Origin: Blautia sp. OF03-15BH
Lineage (GTDB): Bacteria; Bacillota; Clostridia; Lachnospirales; Lachnospiraceae
Assembly (NCBI RefSeq): GCF_003463065.1
Contig: NZ_QSCM01000007.1
Span: forward strand, 105,022-169,021
Reading direction: 5' to 3'
DNA: 64,000 bases
Part shown: positions 52,587-61,580 of the stretch, in pieces
Layout: the number at the start of each line of letters is the position of its first letter
How positions within the stretch are numbered: the stretch's first letter is position 1
The notes under the pieces: model-generated
Databases searched by the model: none
The model's input: the letters and a program-made list of their open reading frames with translations, nothing else
Told to the model about the DNA's origin: nothing
Program-made: the position numbers and the translations under genes

Positions 52587-53792
52587 ATGTTGAATAAAGT
52601 ATCAAAATATAAACAGCAAAAAATATTTTTTGGAATAGTTATTATGATTGCGCTATTATCACAGTTTCCAGATGCTAATAAAAGCATCATGACACCAATT
52701 ACTTATATCGTATGGGGGTTAGCTGCTGTTTTTGTTATATATGTAGAAAAGAGTTTTATTCTTACAGACTATATGAAAATTTTTATAATTACATATGGTG
52801 GATTTTTCATAATGCAAATATTGGTTGTATTGAGTGGAAGAAACACAGAAATTTCCACATTTGTAAAATTAGTAGCAATGTCAGCAATGATATATTATAT
52901 ATTTTTTTTTATAGGTTGTAGGGAGGAAGAGCTTATATGGTGTACTTTAAATGTATATAGAGTAATGATTTTTATATTAGCTATATACATTATTATTACA
53001 CGGGTAAATGGAAATGTTACAACGTGGATGAATAGTGAAGTTTATTTAATGACAGGATCTTCACACAAAAATACTTTAGGCCAATTACTAGGTTGTGGTT
53101 TTTTGGAATTTTGGATAAATTATCAGTGTGAAAACAGAAAAAAGATAGTTATAAAACTGGTAGGAACAATATTGTTAATAGTACCTTTATTATATGTTCA
53201 ATCCAGGAGTGCGTTAATTGCATTAGGAATCTGCTTGATTTATACAATTTTAGTGGGGAATAAATTACAGAATAAAATTATAAAATTAAGTCTTATAGCT
53301 CTAATGGTTTGCATAATATTTAATTCAGAATTTATTTTAGATATTATAAAACAAGCATTTCTAATAAATAAATATTCAAATGCTTCAGGAATAAACATAG
53401 CTACATTTTCTAGTGGACGGACTCAATATTGGAAAGATGCAATTGATGTTTTTCAGAAATATTTTTGTTTTGGGGTGGGTGATTATTATGTGGATAATTT
53501 TTATTTAGCAGTTCTTGCCCAGTCAGGAATTTTTGGTGGTTTATGTTTGTTTGGACTGATAGCAAATAGAATGTATCTAAATTTTAGAACTTTTTATGGA
53601 AAGCGGCAAAATAGAGAAAAGGACTATTTATTAGAAAAGAATGTAGTTGTTATTTCTTTGTTTTATATAATAATGTCAGTTTTTGAATGTTTTCCCCCGT
53701 TTGGACCAGGCGTGGCCAGTATGTTGTTTTGGATGCTAAGTGGTGCTGTTGATGGAAAAAAATATAGAATGAGGAAGTTAAGAAATGTTTGA
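52587..53792 (+). CDS. Wzy-like O-antigen/capsule polymerase
   Basis: 401 residues, 10-12 hydrophobic helices, little sequence identity to any family, as usual for Wzy. The large loop near 265-300 (ATFSSGRTQYWKDAIDVFQK, followed by FGVGDYYVDNFYLAVLAQSG) carries the S-x-R plus ....N-type motif of O-antigen ligase/polymerase proteins. It would join repeat units outside the membrane. Overlaps the next gene by 8 bases. AT-rich. Confidence 0.78.
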   Translation: MLNKVSKYKQQKIFFGIVIMIALLSQFPDANKSIMTPITYIVWGLAAVFVIYVEKSFILTDYMKIFIITYGGFFIMQILVVLSGRNTEISTFVKLVAMSAMIYYIFFFIGCREEELIWCTLNVYRVMIFILAIYIIITRVNGNVTTWMNSEVYLMTGSSHKNTLGQLLGCGFLEFWINYQCENRKKIVIKLVGTILLIVPLLYVQSRSALIALGICLIYTILVGNKLQNKIIKLSLIALMVCIIFNSEFILDIIKQAFLINKYSNASGINIATFSSGRTQYWKDAIDVFQKYFCFGVGDYYVDNFYLAVLAQSGIFGGLCLFGLIANRMYLNFRTFYGKRQNREKDYLLEKNVVVISLFYIIMSVFECFPPFGPGVASMLFWMLSGAVDGKKYRMRKLRNV

Positions 53793-54288
53793 CTTGATAA
53801 AAACTGATTATGCAAGAAGCACAAAAAGAAAGTGGTCGATTGTGAACTATTTTCTACTTTGTTTTAGTTCAAAAGGAGTAGCGGCTGTAAAAGATTATAG
53901 GTTTTCTAATTGGTTATACAGAAAAAAACTTTTTATTCTAGCAAAGATAATTCAAAATAGAAATATTAAAAAACATGGCTGTGATATTGGATATAACGCA
54001 AAAATAGATGAAGGTTTTGCTGTTGGACATCCAGTAGGTATCGTTATCACAGGTGAAGCAATAATAGGGAAAAATTGCACGATAATGTCAAATGTAACAA
54101 TCGGAGCAAAAGAAGGACAAAATGAAGGTGCTCCAATTATTAAAAATCAAGTGTATATAGGAACTGGGGCAAAGATATTAGGAAAATGCACTATAGAAGA
54201 TAATGTTACTATTGGTGCAAATGCAGTCGTATTAAAAAATGTTACAGCAAACAAAATTGCAGTCGGTGTTCCTGCTAATGAAAAATAG
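53785..54288 (+). CDS. Serine acetyltransferase-like left-handed beta-helix transferase
   Basis: 167 residues. Hexapeptide repeats fill the second half: GCDIGYNAKIDEGFAVGHPV, ITGEAIIGKNCTIMSNVTIG, ILGKCTIEDNVTIGANAVVL. The N-terminal region (RFSNWLYRKKL) resembles the capsule-locus CysE-like acetyltransferases. Probably O-acetylates a sugar in the polymer. Not likely a true CysE because of its context and short N-terminus. Confidence 0.85.
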   Translation: MFDLIKTDYARSTKRKWSIVNYFLLCFSSKGVAAVKDYRFSNWLYRKKLFILAKIIQNRNIKKHGCDIGYNAKIDEGFAVGHPVGIVITGEAIIGKNCTIMSNVTIGAKEGQNEGAPIIKNQVYIGTGAKILGKCTIEDNVTIGANAVVLKNVTANKIAVGVPANEK

Positions 54289-54300
54289 GAGAAAATAAAG

Positions 54301-55434
54301 ATGAAAATTGCATTGATAAAACAGGATGTATATCAGGATCTTTACGTTGGAAATAAAGATATGTCGCCGGTAGAATTACTGTATTCATCGGCAGGACGTG
54401 TTGGTCCGATTAGTTTATTTGATGAATATGATTGTGATTTTTATATTGTAGAAGAAGAAAATACTTCAGAATGCCATATATGGGAAAAGGTTATGCCTAA
54501 AATGGTTAAAGAGTTTCGAAAATTGAAAACGCAGACAGTTAAGGCTGTTAAGGGAATGGATTTTCATGAGCCAGGTAGTGATAAACCAAATGGATATTAT
54601 GCTGTTAAATGTAGTGATATTAATTGGGAAAAATATGATGCAGTCATTTCGATAAATGTTTCTGTACCAACACAAATTGTTCAAAAGTATCCTCAAGTAT
54701 TGTGGGCATATATGATCGGAGAGGCTAATTTCATGTTAGACAAAGTATATTTTGGATATGATGTTTGCTTAAATCAGTTGATACGCGGGGAAAATGACCT
54801 GGTACATGGAGTGATTGATTTTCCATATACTTTTGTTAATAAAGATCATTTGGAGAGAGTCTTATATGATGAATTAGGTGAAGTAGAAAAATCTGGAATT
54901 TATGGAGAAATTAATACAACTACTGAAAGACCGGTAAGAAATATTCCGCAATTTGAACCAATAAGCAAGGCTACAGGAGAACCTATTTTAGTTCATAAAC
55001 AGAATATAAAAAATAATCTTGTTGAAATGTATAAAGCAAAGTATTATTTAAAAGTCGGAGGAAGACAAACGAGAGGAAATGGAGCTATTGAAGCAATTTC
55101 ATTAGGAACAGTTGTATTACTCTCGCCAAGTGATATTATTTGTGGACAGGTACTTCCAAAAGAAGCCTGGGTTTTTAATGCAGAAGATGCAATAGAAAAG
55201 ATTAATTATTTAAATAATAATCCAGAAGAATATGAGAAGCTATTGGAGCTTGAAAGAGCCTTGGTTCAGCAATTTGTAATCGATTATCCTAAATTCTGGC
55301 TGGAAAAGGCAGTAGAATTAAAAAAGAAAACAGGTGCAAATAAAGTATATAAATATTCTAATGCAAAATATTTTTCAGACATAGTGAAACGATATAAGAA
55401 TAAGAAAAAGAGAATTCAAATAATAGGAAAGTAA
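54301..55434 (+). CDS. Unrecognised GT-B-like capsule-locus protein
   Basis: 377 residues. No clear N-terminal motif (MKIALIKQDVYQDLYVGNKD). A Rossmann-like C-terminal part reads YYLKVGGRQTRGNGAIEAIS then LGTVVLLSPSD near 250-280, which resembles the E..A.G.P...-type site of GT-B glycosyltransferases. It is preceded by VLWAYMIGEANFMLD. A capsule glycosyltransferase or glycan-modifying protein is likely, but the family is not recognised. GGAG upstream; AT-rich; between the acetyltransferase and flippase genes. Confidence 0.55.
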   Translation: MKIALIKQDVYQDLYVGNKDMSPVELLYSSAGRVGPISLFDEYDCDFYIVEEENTSECHIWEKVMPKMVKEFRKLKTQTVKAVKGMDFHEPGSDKPNGYYAVKCSDINWEKYDAVISINVSVPTQIVQKYPQVLWAYMIGEANFMLDKVYFGYDVCLNQLIRGENDLVHGVIDFPYTFVNKDHLERVLYDELGEVEKSGIYGEINTTTERPVRNIPQFEPISKATGEPILVHKQNIKNNLVEMYKAKYYLKVGGRQTRGNGAIEAISLGTVVLLSPSDIICGQVLPKEAWVFNAEDAIEKINYLNNNPEEYEKLLELERALVQQFVIDYPKFWLEKAVELKKKTGANKVYKYSNAKYFSDIVKRYKNKKKRIQIIGK

Positions 55435-55455
55435 ATATAAAGCGAGGGACAGATT

Positions 55456-56916
55456 GTGGCTAGTCTGAAGAAGAATTTTATCTACCAGACGGGATATCAA
55501 GTGTTGGCAACTGCATTACCTTTAATTACAACACCATACATTAATCGTGTTCTGGGGGCGGAGCAATTGGGAACGTATACATATGCTGCTAACATCGCAA
55601 ATTATTTTACAATTTTTGCAATGCTTGGTTTCAATAATTATGGCAGTAAAATGATTGCGACCACAAAACATAATGAAAATGAGTTGGCTCATACGTTCTC
55701 TAGTATAAGAAAATTACAGTGTTTGATGGCAACGGTAGTAGTTGCCATCTATTTATTATTTGTAAGTTTGTGTATTCCGGAAAATAAACCATTATATCTT
55801 ATAGAATCTTTATGGATTATAAATTGTTTCATAGATATAAATTGGTTTTTCTGGGGGCTGGAAAAAGTTAAATTGACCGTTACCAGAAACCTGATTATAA
55901 AATTAATTACATTGTTGGGTATATTTATATTTGTGAAAACACGAAAAGATACATTGATATATGCGTTTATTTTAGTAATAGGAACAATTTTGAGTGATGT
56001 ATATCTTGTTTCACAGGTGAAAAAATATGTTAAAGGAACAAGAACTACTTTTTATGAGATAATTATTCATATAAAACCCTGTATTGCATTATTTATTCCG
56101 GTTGTTGCTATGAGTATTTATCAGCAAATGGACAAAACGATGCTAGGCTTATTGAGCACATATGAACAGGTGGGATATTATTCCAGTGCGGATAAAATAG
56201 TTAATATACCGTTAGGAATTATTACTGGATTGGGAACAGTATCATTGCCACGTATAGTATCATTGATTTCTGAGAACAAAATAATGGAATATAAGAAAGT
56301 GGTACAAAAATCAATTTCTTTAGTAATGTTTATGTGTTCAGCAATTGCTTTTGGAATCCTGGCAGTGTCTCAGGAATTTGTTCCATTTTTCTTTGGAAGT
56401 GAGTTTTTACCATGTGTATCGCTTATTTCTTTTTTGGCATTTGTAATTTTTTTCAAAGCTATTTCGACAGTTCTTGTAAACCAGATTTTGATTCCAAATG
56501 ATAATGAAAAATATTATATTATATCAGTTTTTGTTGGGGCATTTATTAATTTGATTTTGAACTATTCATTGATAAGAAAATTTGATGCTGTAGGAGCTGT
56601 ATATGCAACTCTTATTTCAGAATTAATCGTATGTTTTGTTCAGATTTTTGTGTGCTTTAAGTATTTGAATGTATTAAAAATGCTAGGAAAAAATTTTCAA
56701 TATATTATTTTAGGTATGCTGATGTATGCGTCGGTGCGAGGAGTAGCTGAGCATATTACAAACATTTCATTATTTAAAAGAAATGTTATTGAGATATTAG
56801 TTGGTGGAGTTTTTTTCGGCGGAGCATGTTTAGTTTATTGGGCTGTAAAAAGAGATGATACCTTTTATCCGATAGTTATAACAGCACTGAATAAAATTAA
56901 ACGGAAGGAATCATAG
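55456..56916 (+). CDS. Wzx-like oligosaccharide flippase
   Basis: 486 residues of the polysaccharide-synthase/MATE-like family with 12-14 helices. Typical start KKNFIYQTGYQVLATALPLI TTPYINRVLGAEQLGTYTYA, and later YQQMDKTMLGLLSTYEQVGYYSSADKI. It flips lipid-linked repeat units across the membrane. GTG start with CGAGGGA 9 bases upstream. AT-rich; followed 4 bases later by the acyltransferase start. Confidence 0.92.
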   Translation: MASLKKNFIYQTGYQVLATALPLITTPYINRVLGAEQLGTYTYAANIANYFTIFAMLGFNNYGSKMIATTKHNENELAHTFSSIRKLQCLMATVVVAIYLLFVSLCIPENKPLYLIESLWIINCFIDINWFFWGLEKVKLTVTRNLIIKLITLLGIFIFVKTRKDTLIYAFILVIGTILSDVYLVSQVKKYVKGTRTTFYEIIIHIKPCIALFIPVVAMSIYQQMDKTMLGLLSTYEQVGYYSSADKIVNIPLGIITGLGTVSLPRIVSLISENKIMEYKKVVQKSISLVMFMCSAIAFGILAVSQEFVPFFFGSEFLPCVSLISFLAFVIFFKAISTVLVNQILIPNDNEKYYIISVFVGAFINLILNYSLIRKFDAVGAVYATLISELIVCFVQIFVCFKYLNVLKMLGKNFQYIILGMLMYASVRGVAEHITNISLFKRNVIEILVGGVFFGGACLVYWAVKRDDTFYPIVITALNKIKRKES

Positions 56917-56920
56917 AAAA

Positions 56921-57992
56921 ATGAAGAAGAGGAATGAGGCTATTGATTTTTTACGGGGGGGGGGCAATCCTGCTGGTTTTATGGGGACATTGCCTTCAGG
57001 GCTGTAATATAGATTCATTTAACATATTTCAAAACTGGATGTTTAAGATAATATATTCTTTTCACATGCCCTTGTTTATGCTTATCAGTGGATATTTATT
57101 TTGGAAATCACGGAATAAAAAGTTAAAAGATATTTTTATACGGCGTATAGTTACTATAGGTATTCCATTTCTAGTGTGGAATACCTTGCTTTATTTTCGT
57201 AAAGTTGTTATTTTGCACGAAGAATTATCAATAATGAAATATTTACAAAGTATTAGATATGGAATTTGGTTTCTTCAGAGTATTTTTATTATAACGATCG
57301 AAGTTGCAATAATTATAAAAATAGCAGAAAGAATAAATGGAAAAGTACTAGTGTTCAGAAACTTCTTTTTGATTTGTGTTGCGCTTGGTAATTTATTTAT
57401 AGATGGAATAATAGGAGTGCATACAGCTAATTTATTTGTACCTTTTGTAGTAGGTTATCTATATGCAGAAAGGAAATTTGACGGTAAACGGGAAATTAAT
57501 TTGAATAAATTGTTCCTAGTGTGTTCTGGTATTGTATATATAATTTTGTTTCTTTTTTACAAAGAATGGAGCTTTGATTATATCAGCGGTGTAAATCCTA
57601 TGACATCAGAGTATAAGCCGTATATTCAAATGGAAATCAACATTTATAGGTGGATTATTGGAATTGTGGGAAGTATTGTTTTTACAGAAATAATGCAATT
57701 ATTATATGTAAAATACATGAATCTTAGGTTTGTAAAATTTGTGAATCGGATTGGAAAAGATACTTTACAGATTTATGTCATGCAATGTTTTTTTCTTGAG
57801 GGAGTAATAAGTACGGTTGTAACAATAGTGGCAAATAAATTGGGAACTAATATTTTAGTATATAATATAGTGTGTTATAATACGGTTATAACTTTAGGAA
57901 TAGCAGTGGTATATGCGTGGCTGTTTGATATTATTTTGCAGGTATTATCTAAGCATAAAATAATGTATAAGGTACTTTTTGGATGTGCTTGA
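56921..57992 (+). pseudogene. Acyltransferase 3 family gene, off by frameshift in a G10 tract
   Basis: The natural start is ATG 56921 (MKKRNEAIDFLRG), with AAGGAA upstream. The ten G at 56955-56964 throw the frame and it stops near 57012. In the shifted frame the protein continues ILLVLWGHCLQGCNIDSFNI and FHMPLFMLISGYLF with ~10 membrane segments to 57992, a normal ~355-residue acyltransferase (O-acetylation of glycans, usually of the polymer). Nine G would restore it. ATG 56934 also enters the right frame but lacks the conserved start and a good ribosome site. Likely phase variable; a sequencing error is the alternative. Confidence 0.8.
56955..56964 (+). repeat. G10 homopolymer tract inside the acyltransferase start
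   Basis: Ten consecutive G at codon ~12 in an otherwise AT-rich gene. Such tracts slip during replication. The encoded residues would be Arg-Gly-Gly before Ala-Ile-Leu-Leu. Confidence 0.95.
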
Positions 57993-58345
57993 GGAGTAAA
58001 GGTGTCATTAAGGCGAAATAAAACAAAATTAATTAACATTGGGGTCTGCCCCAATGTTGTCCAAGCATTGGCAATGCCATTAAGCCGGATGTTCGCTTCA
58101 TAGTTCTGTCAAAGGCGAAGGTGGGGTCTAACCACAATGTCAGTAAGGTAGAATTAAGATAAATGTAACTAAAAAGTCAAATACTGTCGAACTAACGTTT
58201 GCGTTAGACAAAATAAAGCCGTGTGAATTCACACACGGTAGCTGCTCAAAACTTCACACACCTCTTCGTGGTGAGCAGCAGGCAACGATCTATGGATTGG
58301 CGAAGATGTGAAGAATATCGGAAATGAGGATTGGAGGGGATTTTA
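57993..58345. other. Intergenic region with short repeated motifs
   Basis: No gene. It contains a stem GCCGTGTG-AATT-CACACACGGT at 58218-58239, GCTGCTC...GAGCAGC at 58242-58280, and pieces that recur elsewhere: GGCAATGCCATT...GATGTTCG (58069 and about 60970) and CATTGGGGTCTG (58040 and 59293). It looks like patched sequence at a cassette border. Confidence 0.5.
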
Positions 58346-59275
58346 ATGACAAGCTTAGAAATGCGAAATTTAATATTTGAAGCACTCGCAGAAAAAAATC
58401 CTGAAAATACGCCATGGAAGATGACCTTTGAGATGTATGGTTATAGAGGAACTGTTTCTGCGTTAAGGACGACAGTTGAATATATTGCCATTAAGCATAA
58501 TGTGATACCGAAAGTCGTTGAAATTCCTCTAATGGCATGGGGAGTTCCTGGGGAATGTCCTCGATATGAAAGTAATACAAATTTAACCGATGAGAATTTG
58601 GATTTGTTTACTGAAGAAGTTCATATACTGGTGAATCACAATATTTTATCGCCGGGGGCACTTGGCGGATATGGAGATCATCTTCCTTATTTTCATGTTA
58701 CCCAATATGGATTGCAGTGTGTGGAAAACAGAGACATTCTTCCATATGATCCTGATGGGTATATGAATAAAATTTCTTCCATACAAAGTATTGACGAATG
58801 GGAAAAATTCTATATTGAACAAAGCTTAAAATGCTATAATGCAGATGCCTTTGAAGCGGCACTGATAATGCTGGGATTGGCAGGAGAATACTTAGCAACA
58901 AAGCTAATTGAAAAAATGGATGCTTTCTTGCTGAAAAACGAAACATCTTTACAAGCTACATATCAGACCGCATTACAAAATAAGAGAGTAATCTCTCAAT
59001 GTTATGCAGAATATGAGAATATTCTAAAAGCGGTTCTTAAACAGAAAAATTCTTCAAATCAGTGTAAGTATCCGGCCTTAAAGGCTCTTTCACCGTTACT
59101 TGATGGTGCTGCAAAAGCAGTGTATGCTACATATTTAAGACTGACTCGAAATGAACTGGCACATCCGTCAGGATTAAAGATGGATAGGATAGAGTGCCTA
59201 ACATTAATGACAGGCTATATAAAGTATTGTGAAACGCAACATAAGTATTTGGATTTCTATGTTGCTAATTCTTAA
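58346..59275 (+). CDS. HEPN-like hypothetical protein
   Basis: 309 residues, not recognised as a whole. The N-terminal part (to ~130) has winged-helix-like mixed structure with HVTQYGLQCVE. The C-terminal ~170 residues are helical: EAALIMLGLAGEYLATKLIE, then YATYLRLTRNELAHPSG near 268. The R-N-x3-H (RNELAH) pattern is the HEPN RNase-domain motif. GGAGGGG precedes ATG 58346. It stands alone after the capsule cassette; a host-defence or regulatory RNase is possible, inferred only from the motif. Confidence 0.6.
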   Translation: MTSLEMRNLIFEALAEKNPENTPWKMTFEMYGYRGTVSALRTTVEYIAIKHNVIPKVVEIPLMAWGVPGECPRYESNTNLTDENLDLFTEEVHILVNHNILSPGALGGYGDHLPYFHVTQYGLQCVENRDILPYDPDGYMNKISSIQSIDEWEKFYIEQSLKCYNADAFEAALIMLGLAGEYLATKLIEKMDAFLLKNETSLQATYQTALQNKRVISQCYAEYENILKAVLKQKNSSNQCKYPALKALSPLLDGAAKAVYATYLRLTRNELAHPSGLKMDRIECLTLMTGYIKYCETQHKYLDFYVANS

Positions 59276-59370
59276 TAACGTTTTAAAGTAGGCATTGGGG
59301 TCTGACCATCTAAGAGAAAATTAAAGCTTTTCTAAAGAAATTATAAATAAAACTGAGAGCAAAAGATATT

Positions 59371-60212
59371 ATGAACACAACATTACTTATCATGGCAGCC
59401 GTTTTGGAACAGGAATCAAACAGTTGGAGCCGGTGGATGCTTCAAATCATATTATTATGGACTACTCGATCCATGATGCAATTGAGGCAGGTTTTAACCG
59501 TGTGGTATTTATTATCCGTAAGGATATCGAGAAAGAGTTCAAAGAAGTGATCGGTGATCGCATTACCGCCATTTGCTCCGCTCATAATGTAACGGTAGAC
59601 TATGCTTTCCAAGATATTAAGGATATTCCGGGAACTCTGCCGGAAGGTCGTACGAAGCCGTGGGGAACTGGTCAGGCTGTGCTTGCTGCAAAGAAGGTCA
59701 TCAAGACCCCGTTCATTGTGATCAATGCAGATGATTATTATGGTAAGGAAGGCTTCAAGGCGGTTCATGAGTATCTGGTGAATGGCGGAAAGTCCTGCAT
59801 GGCAGGTTTTGTGCTGAAGAATACGCTTTCCGATAATGGTGGCGTGACCCGTGGTATCTGCAAGATGGATGAGGAAAACAACCTGACTGAAATTGTAGAG
59901 ACCAAGAATATTGTAAAGACTGTGAACGGTGCAGAAGCGGACGGCGTGACTGTTGATGTAAATTCTCTGGTTTCCCTGAATATGTGGGGCCTGACACCGG
60001 ATTTCCTGGATGTCCTGGAGGAGGGCTTCAAGGAGTTCTTCGAGACGGAAGTACCTGAAAATCCGCTGAAAGCAGAGTATCTGATCCCGATTTTCATTGG
60101 GGAACTGCTGAGTGAAGGCAAGATGTCCGTGAAGGTTCTGAAGACCAATGACACCTGGTACGGCATGACCTACCACGAGGATGTTGCAGCCGTAAAGGAA
60201 AGATGTCTGTGA
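59371..60212 (+). pseudogene. Broken copy of the sugar-nucleotidyltransferase gene
   Basis: About 93% like the intact gene at 62551 but missing 13 bases after MNTTLLIMAA (GCC...GCC slippage), which removes the GxGSRFG nucleotide-binding signature and shifts frame. The rest (EPVDASNHIIMDYSIHDAIE onward) stays open, starting only at a TTG. At its 3' end it runs into KERCL and stops, then a different third copy continues. Non-functional as it stands. Confidence 0.85.
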
Positions 60213-60340
60213 AAGTTCTGAAGACCAATGACACCTGGTATGGTATGACCTACCATGAGGATGTTGAAGCAGTAAGGGACAGTTTTAAGAAGATGCTGGA
60301 GAATGGCGTGTACAAGGCTGATTTGTTCAGTGATCTGTAA
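60198..60340 (+). pseudogene. 3' fragment of a third nucleotidyltransferase copy
   Basis: Reads KMSVKVLKTNDTWYGMTYHE then DVEAVRDSFKKMLENGVYKA and stops. It repeats the last ~45 codons of the preceding gene with its own substitutions (EAVRD, KKM), so it derives from another diverged copy, joined at AAAGATGTCTGTGA. Confidence 0.85.
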
Positions 60341-60346
60341 ACAGCG

Positions 60347-60958
60347 ATGAAAGAAACGATTGATTTACTCGGGAAGATTATCACAAACATCCTGACTGCT
60401 CTGTATGAGCCGTTTGGGTTTTCGCTTCTACTTTCCTTCCTAGCTATGTTTTTCTACTTGTATGCGTATGAGCCAATACATGCTGGCAAAGGCTGGAAGA
60501 ATGCCATAGTGACATGGTATCAGAAGTTCAAGGAGAGTGTGTTCTTTCGGAAACTGTTCTTCCTGGCCTTTGTGACTTCACTTATTCTGTTCCGAACCCT
60601 GTTAAACCGCAATCTTTGGATGAATCCTTTATCCGATGTCATGGGTGGCTGGGGCATCTGGGAGACTGTGAATGGCGAACAGAAGCTGACCACCGAGTGC
60701 ATCGAGAATGTGATCATGATGGTGCCGTTTAGTTCTGTAGTGATGTGGACGTTCGAAGAAAAGATAGGAAACGGCTGGAAGAAGATATTGTGGCAAAGCG
60801 GTAAAATAGCATTTATCTTTTCTGTAAGTATTGAGATGCTACAATTATTGCTTCGCTTGGGTACATTCCAGCTATCAGACATCTTCTATAACACAGTCGG
60901 CGGAGTGCTAGGCGGATTGATGTACTGCGGGACCATGAAGGCAAGAAAACGTCTGTAA
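60347..60958 (+). CDS. VanZ-like membrane protein
   Basis: 203 residues with four to five hydrophobic helices: LLLSFLAMFFYLYAYEPIHA, FRKLFFLAFVTSLILFRTLL, IENVIMMVPFSSVVMWTF and FSVSIEMLQLLLRLGTFQLS D then NTVGGVLGGLMY. The E-N-...-P-F and S..IE..Q......R..D..D...N..G..LG pattern is the VanZ family. These proteins sometimes modify susceptibility to glycopeptides, but most are of unknown role. The ATG lies 7 bases after the third nucleotidyltransferase tail. Confidence 0.8.
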   Translation: MKETIDLLGKIITNILTALYEPFGFSLLLSFLAMFFYLYAYEPIHAGKGWKNAIVTWYQKFKESVFFRKLFFLAFVTSLILFRTLLNRNLWMNPLSDVMGGWGIWETVNGEQKLTTECIENVIMMVPFSSVVMWTFEEKIGNGWKKILWQSGKIAFIFSVSIEMLQLLLRLGTFQLSDIFYNTVGGVLGGLMYCGTMKARKRL

Positions 60959-61145
60959 AACTGTATGGCCCAGGCAATGCCATTTAGCTAGATGTTCGAG
61001 AAAACGTTCGATTTGTAATTGAGTTTTTTCAAAAGTACCCAAAAAGCTATTTATGAGGCAAAGCAGCAAAAAAAGAGTATACGAAATAAACGGATTAAAA
61101 GAATAAAAATAGTCCGCAACATAGAGGATATTCGGTTAAAAAGGC
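60959..61145. other. Intergenic remnant between VanZ-like gene and IS4 scrap
   Basis: It contains the GGCAATGCCATT...GATGTTCG motif also seen at 58069 and a Lys-rich open stretch that has no ribosome site and lies opposite transposase relics. No gene assigned. Confidence 0.4.
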
Positions 61146-61500
61146 TTATCGAAAAGCAAAATGAACTGCACCAATACCGCGTAAAGGGCGTGAAAATTGG
61201 CGCAGTTCTTCCTTTACAGCATGAACGTATTTAATTATCAGGTGAATGATATCTTTTTCTGTTCTTGAATCACGCCAAAAATATTTTCTTGCAATTCTTA
61301 AAGCAGAAGAAAAATCAACCTGATAATGGTACTTATTTTGAGATTGGTGTTGCTGTTCTATTTCAAGCTGCTGTTTTTGCTTTTCAAGGGCAGCTTCATT
61401 GGCAAGAAAAATGCCGAAATTATAGAGAATGAGATTGCCATAAATTTCCTGCTTTAAAAAATCAGGCTTTTTGCTGTGCAGGTAAAGTGAAAGGAGCTCC
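61146..61500 (-). pseudogene. IS4-family transposase C-terminal fragment
   Basis: Minus-strand frame includes LYLHSKKPDFLKQEIYGNLI and LYNFGIFLANEAALEK, then NKYHYQVDFSSALRIARKYF. This is the conserved end of IS4-type DDE transposases (HSKK..F..QEI.....LYNF, then YQV.F..A..I.R). No start or catalytic core remains. Confidence 0.7.
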
Positions 61501-61580
61501 CGGGGGTCAGGTACCGTTAACAAAGTGCGAAAATAACTATTTGAACACGAAAAATGAAGCAATAATGTTATGTAAAAGGA

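Noticed and set aside
61019..61234. 71-codon Lys/Arg-rich plus-strand frame
   Set aside because: TTG start without ribosome site, partly opposite the IS4 transposase fragment; no support as a gene.
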